Shown in pieces: positions 60,441 to 64,000 of a stretch of DNA of 64,000 nt; the first letter of the stretch is position 1, and every line of letters starts with the position of its first letter. The notes beneath the pieces were generated by a model. It ran no database searches. It was not told the origin of the DNA and saw only the letters and a program-made list of their open reading frames with translations. The stretch spans positions 82,238,315 through 82,302,314 of the forward strand of contig NC_092628.1 in assembly GCF_039555335.1 (NCBI RefSeq). The letters run 5' to 3'. Position numbers and translations under genes: made by a program. Source of the DNA: Amphiura filiformis. Its lineage: Eukaryota; Echinodermata; Ophiuroidea; Amphilepidida; Amphiuridae.

Positions 60441-60937
60441 TACATATGAACAACAACTACTTCAGATATAAAGCGCTGTGTAGAGCAAAGCGAGGTCACA
60501 TGCCGCTGTAGCTGATGTAAATATGGACAGAGTAAATATAGAACAATCATCATTCTGTTCAAATATTATTTAGCACCTATACCATTTTATTGCTGATATA
60601 CTACATATATTTTCACTTACAAAGATTAACAACGTAATATTTATGACAGAATATAAATTGCCATATACCACGCGCATGTAAAGACCCAACCATGTAATTA
60701 AATTTACGATTTTGATTGGTCAAACGGCTGCACGTAGCTTTGAATAAGCTGCGCGTAGCTACTTGCACGTTATGACCCTAATGTCTTACCATAGCCGTAC
60801 GACATCGAGCCGAGAAGTGGCCAGTACCACTTTTTTTTCTGTGAGTGTGGTACAGTAGTTTCTCTCCCTATGGATAATATAGTTACATGGTTTGTAGCAC
60901 TTAGTGGAAATTTTATTTCCATGAACACAGCTGCCAA

Positions 60938-61253
60938 CATCCTCTTTTTATGACATTTTTCAGTACATATCCACGAAAAAGCCTATTCCCAAAATTTCAG
61001 TTGATTCCGATTTTGCGTTTGCGAGTTATGCATGATTATGTGTATTACACTGCTCCATAGACAATGCGTTGTAATTTCGTTCTGGTGCACCAGAACGAAA
61101 TTCAAATTTCACGATATCTTTGCAAAACGAATTAATCTGCAAGAAATATTTTGTACATAAACATTATGTAGCCAGAGGTTTCCAGTGATATAAAAATCTC
61201 ACCTTTTTTTGAGAAAAGTGGGGGGATGAGGCTGTGGATCACGAAATGCCCCT
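60938..61253. mobile_element. TTAA-type MITE, second copy, with an inserted palindrome
   Basis: Nearly identical to 16700-16977 over its length (CATCCTCTTTTTATGACATT through GGATCACGAAATGCCC), with TTAA at 61254-61257. The left terminal repeat is missing or replaced. An extra ~41 bases centred on a perfect palindrome (61073-61102) interrupt it relative to the other copy. Confidence 0.85.
61073..61102. repeat. Perfect 30-bp palindrome
   Basis: AATTTCGTTCTGGTG is followed at once by its exact inverse CACCAGAACGAAATT, with no spacer. It is absent from the sister element at 16820. Confidence 0.95.
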
Positions 61254-62079
61254 TTAAGTATCCAAGATCGTGCGTTCATGTTGTATTTTGAACTACGCAC
61301 AGATACGATCGCAGTAGGATTGTGTACAGCAGCTAGCAGCTGTGTTCATTCAAATGAAATTTCTACTATAGTAGAACATTAGCTTTTCAATGGGATTTTT
61401 TGGTGAGAGCTAAAATAGTCCCACAGAAGCCTCGAACATTGAATTTTGTAGTTTGAAATGGTTTCAAATTGCTCTATTATTTCAAAATAAGGAGCAAAAT
61501 CAGTAATAAATTAAAGGTGCCGTTCAATTTAGAAAGTAAGGATCTTTTAGGTAATAATTCAAATAGAAAAATAATGGGTCTTTGGTTGACAGCGATGCTG
61601 TAGGGGGTCCTAACTGCACATACCTAGACTGCTGCCCTCATTCGTCAACTGTCTGGGTTGACGAATGAAAAAAATGACAGACTTTGCAACCAGATTCAGT
61701 TGTGTCCAAATTGACCGAGTTAATTATTGAAAACGTTTTTTTGGAACTTCAGAGCGTGATCTTGTCACAACATCGCTATACACGGGCGCACAATCAAAGT
61801 TGCGCGAGAATATTGTCAAGAGTCCGACATGATGAACTGTAAGTTCATTCAGTCGTCATTACAAGCATAGCATAAATACGTGCGCAGTGTACACGGCTGA
61901 AGATTCTAGTCTAATTACAACTCTTATTCATATTTATACATGATCATTAATGTCATACAAATGGTATGAGTTGCAAGCAATGTATCGTCTAGCCACGTTT
62001 AACTCGTTAGCGTGCCGATTACGGGAGCGGTGGTGCAGTTGATTGGGAGAGTGGACATCTGGTCCTTGCATCAGAAGCG

Positions 62080-62444
62080 ATGAAGTACTACAAGATTCAG
62101 TTCACAATTTGCATTCTCATTTCTTTGCTGCCTGCAAATGGTAAGTTATTTCATCTCATGCAACACCGGGTGCAAGACCATGTATCGCGACATAAAAACA
62201 GTATTTAGGCATCCGACTTGTGTCGTATGTTGTCTGGTTTAGTTTACGAGCATCGAACACATAGAAGACACACTTCCCTGTTTTCCTTATTTCAGATGGA
62301 AGCTGTATATCTTCAGCCACACACAAATGTCTCGTAGAGGAGCTGCTGGGTAAATATGGACCTCCTTTTACTAGGCCAGTGAAACAATACAACAAGACAG
62401 TGGACGTATACATTTTTATGTTCCTTAAACAAATAATTGATCTG
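62080..62444 (+). CDS. Nicotinic-receptor-like Cys-loop channel subunit, gene C (5' part, first two coding exons)
   Basis: Third member of the array, running off the window. Exon 1, 62080-62140, encodes a signal peptide (MKYYKIQFTICILISLLPAN) and ends in phase 1 before GTAAG; exon 2, 62296-62444, follows TTTCAG and ends before GTGAGT, the same phases as in genes A and B. Exon 2 encodes DGSCISSATHKCLVEELLGK, then YGPPFTRPVKQYNKTVDVYI and FMFLKQIIDL, collinear with the N-terminal extracellular domain of A and B (DELLSNYGHVYSRPVPFFNQ and following). It has two cysteines near the mature N terminus that A and B lack. The usual 45-bp exon 3 was not found before the window end. Intron 1 is short (155 bp) compared with kilobases in A and B. 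Confidence 0.85.
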
Positions 62445-64000
62445 GTGAGTATCGTTTTTCTGTCCATGTTAGGGGTGTTGCAATAATTATGTGTACCCCG
62501 GGTGGTGAATTACAGGGGGGGAGCAAAGATTTTTGGTAGGCCAGAAGGGGCAAGCATTTTTGGCAGGTCGAAAGAGGGGTCAAGCAATTTGTGGCAGGTC
62601 GCTCGCATTATATAAGACAATTTAAGGTTATAAATATCTTGCATTTGTAAGGGGGGGGGCAAAGATTTTTGGCACATCAAAGGAGGGGTGCAAATGTTTT
62701 GGTACGTCAAAATGGGGGGGCAAAGATTTTTGCCACGGCCAGGGGAGGGGCAAGCGATTTATGGCAGACCATATTGAGAACTCACCACCCTGGGGTACAC
62801 ATATTTATTGTACAGCCCCTCAGTATACTAGAGTGATCATAATAATGTTTCTGAATGCTCGTCTTAAAGAAACCAATTTACCCATGCCGAGAATGGTCGC
62901 GTCCATTAAAGTGACTTTAAGGTCATGAACTAGGAGGTCAATCGGGTCATTGTCATGCGGTCATCGATCGGCGTGTTTGGCAACGGGTGGGCGGCCCATT
63001 CTCAAGGCAGATTAATTCCTCCTAGTTTTTTCGTTAGCCAATGAGAGTAAGCCTTTTTTAGAGAGATTGGCTTTGTCTTCTTTTTCAAATATCACAACGC
63101 ATTCAGCTCTCATCCGACTAGGATCGGAAAATTTAATTTTCCCACCCGCCACTCCCATAAGCGGTTGCGGAAAAATATGAATTGGTTTTAAGGCCAAAAA
63201 TATCAATAAAAATTTTTTTTTTAATGATATATATAATGTGTTTATGGAGTAAAAGAAAAATTGCAGCATGAAGAAAACATTCATGCTTTCATAAAAATCA
63301 ATTGTTTTCGATACAAATTTTGCCAATCAATTGAGTAATACAAATATTATTTAGAAATGCGTAAGCCGTAGGCATCTCTCCTACAGGAACGCTTTTGAAT
63401 ATCTCGCAAGTTCCAACCAGGGAAATGCAGAAAAGGAATGAGCATATACATGGTTTGATAAATATGATACGCATACAATTGTGTTAGAGGGTGATGGCGG
63501 ATCATTTTCAACATTCCATTTAAAAAATTACTCAAATTATAGCCTTATAAGGCGCCCTTGCTTGTAAAGTATTAAGAAATAGTAATTAATCAATAATGAT
63601 TATCTTTTCAAATATATAGGTTATTTTCCTACAAAGCTACAAGGATGCTTGGGAACATCTCGCAGGCTCCAGCAAAGGAAAAGAACAAATCTTTAATTTA
63701 AATAGGCTTCTAAGGCTTCAGCGTTTTGCTTTTAAAGGTTCCTTGCTTGTAAGCAGTTTCCCTTACAATATATAGCGTAACTCACCCTATCAGCTTTTGC
63801 TCAACATTTTTTGCTTGTAAGCAGCTTCTCTTACAATATTTAGCGTAATTTACCCTATTCAAATCATAATATGTGTCCCTTTTAGGTACCTCATCTGGAA
63901 GGCTATTGGCCTGCGTAGCATCACACAGTTCCGTTGCTTTTTATTTACCGGTATTCCATATATTATCTATTTTCCCATATTTGCATCTTTTTGTATGCTT
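62445..64000. other. Presumed intron 2 of gene C, with G-rich repeats
   Basis: About 62510-62770 carries repeats of GGGGCAAAGATTTTTGGCA and GGCAGGTCG-type units. The rest is AT-rich and unassigned, with two short TTGCTTGTAAGCAG repeats at about 63743 and 63810. Confidence 0.45.

Noticed and set aside
1-64000. CRISPR arrays, operons or other prokaryotic systems
   Set aside because: The GT-AG multi-exon genes and transposon content are animal nuclear; no regularly spaced repeats were seen.

Overview
The window reads as nuclear DNA of a marine invertebrate deuterostome. It is AT-rich, has multi-exon genes with short exons and GT-AG introns, and is full of short inverted-repeat transposons. It carries an alpha-2,8-sialyltransferase (ST8Sia, GT29), a family largely confined to deuterostomes, beside an expanded set of nicotinic-type Cys-loop receptors. 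Together these point to an echinoderm or hemichordate; the species cannot be named from sequence alone.

Layout. (1) 0.4-4.7 kb, minus strand: a five-coding-exon, ~1,139-codon transposase-like gene of a multi-copy invertebrate family, with a Cys/His cluster, an RNase H-like core, a C2H2 finger and a SAP-like tail. One apparent single-base frameshift interrupts it. (2) 5-17 kb: no recognisable host gene. The DNA is a patchwork of non-autonomous DNA transposons, including a 664-bp TTAA element, a 2.1-kb hAT-type element with a perfect 8-bp target duplication and GAGACC arrays at both ends, a ~470-bp fold-back, two copies of a third inverted-repeat family and two tRNA-like sequences followed by T-rich DNA. 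(3) 17.6-21.1 kb, minus strand: a complete three-coding-exon ST8Sia-like gene (327 aa) with sialyl motifs L, S, III and VS. (4) 23.5-64 kb, plus strand: a head-to-tail array of nicotinic-receptor-like genes. Gene A (26.9-38.6 kb, 439 aa) and gene B (47.5-58.5 kb, 436 aa) each have six coding exons with identical phases. Gene C starts at 62.08 kb and runs off the window after two exons.

Genes A and B lie in a tandem segmental duplication (about 23.5-39.0 kb and 44.3-60.4 kb) that includes upstream DNA, introns and 3' flanks. Because the copies are alignable, each serves as an empty-site reference for the other, and many transposon insertions can be placed after the duplication: a PIF/Harbinger-like element, a composite tRNA-bearing insert, several fold-backs, a mariner-like non-autonomous element and a solo-LTR-like fossil. 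A CR1-like LINE fragment sits in intron 1 of gene B.

Functionally, the receptor paralogs keep the Cys-loop and a cation-type M2 pore, but lack the vicinal cysteines of alpha subunits and the loop D tryptophan. They may be accessory subunits or respond to a ligand other than acetylcholine. The sialyltransferase would act in the Golgi. No evidence connects the three loci beyond neighbourhood. Coordinates were read by eye from the sequence, with exon phases checked arithmetically.
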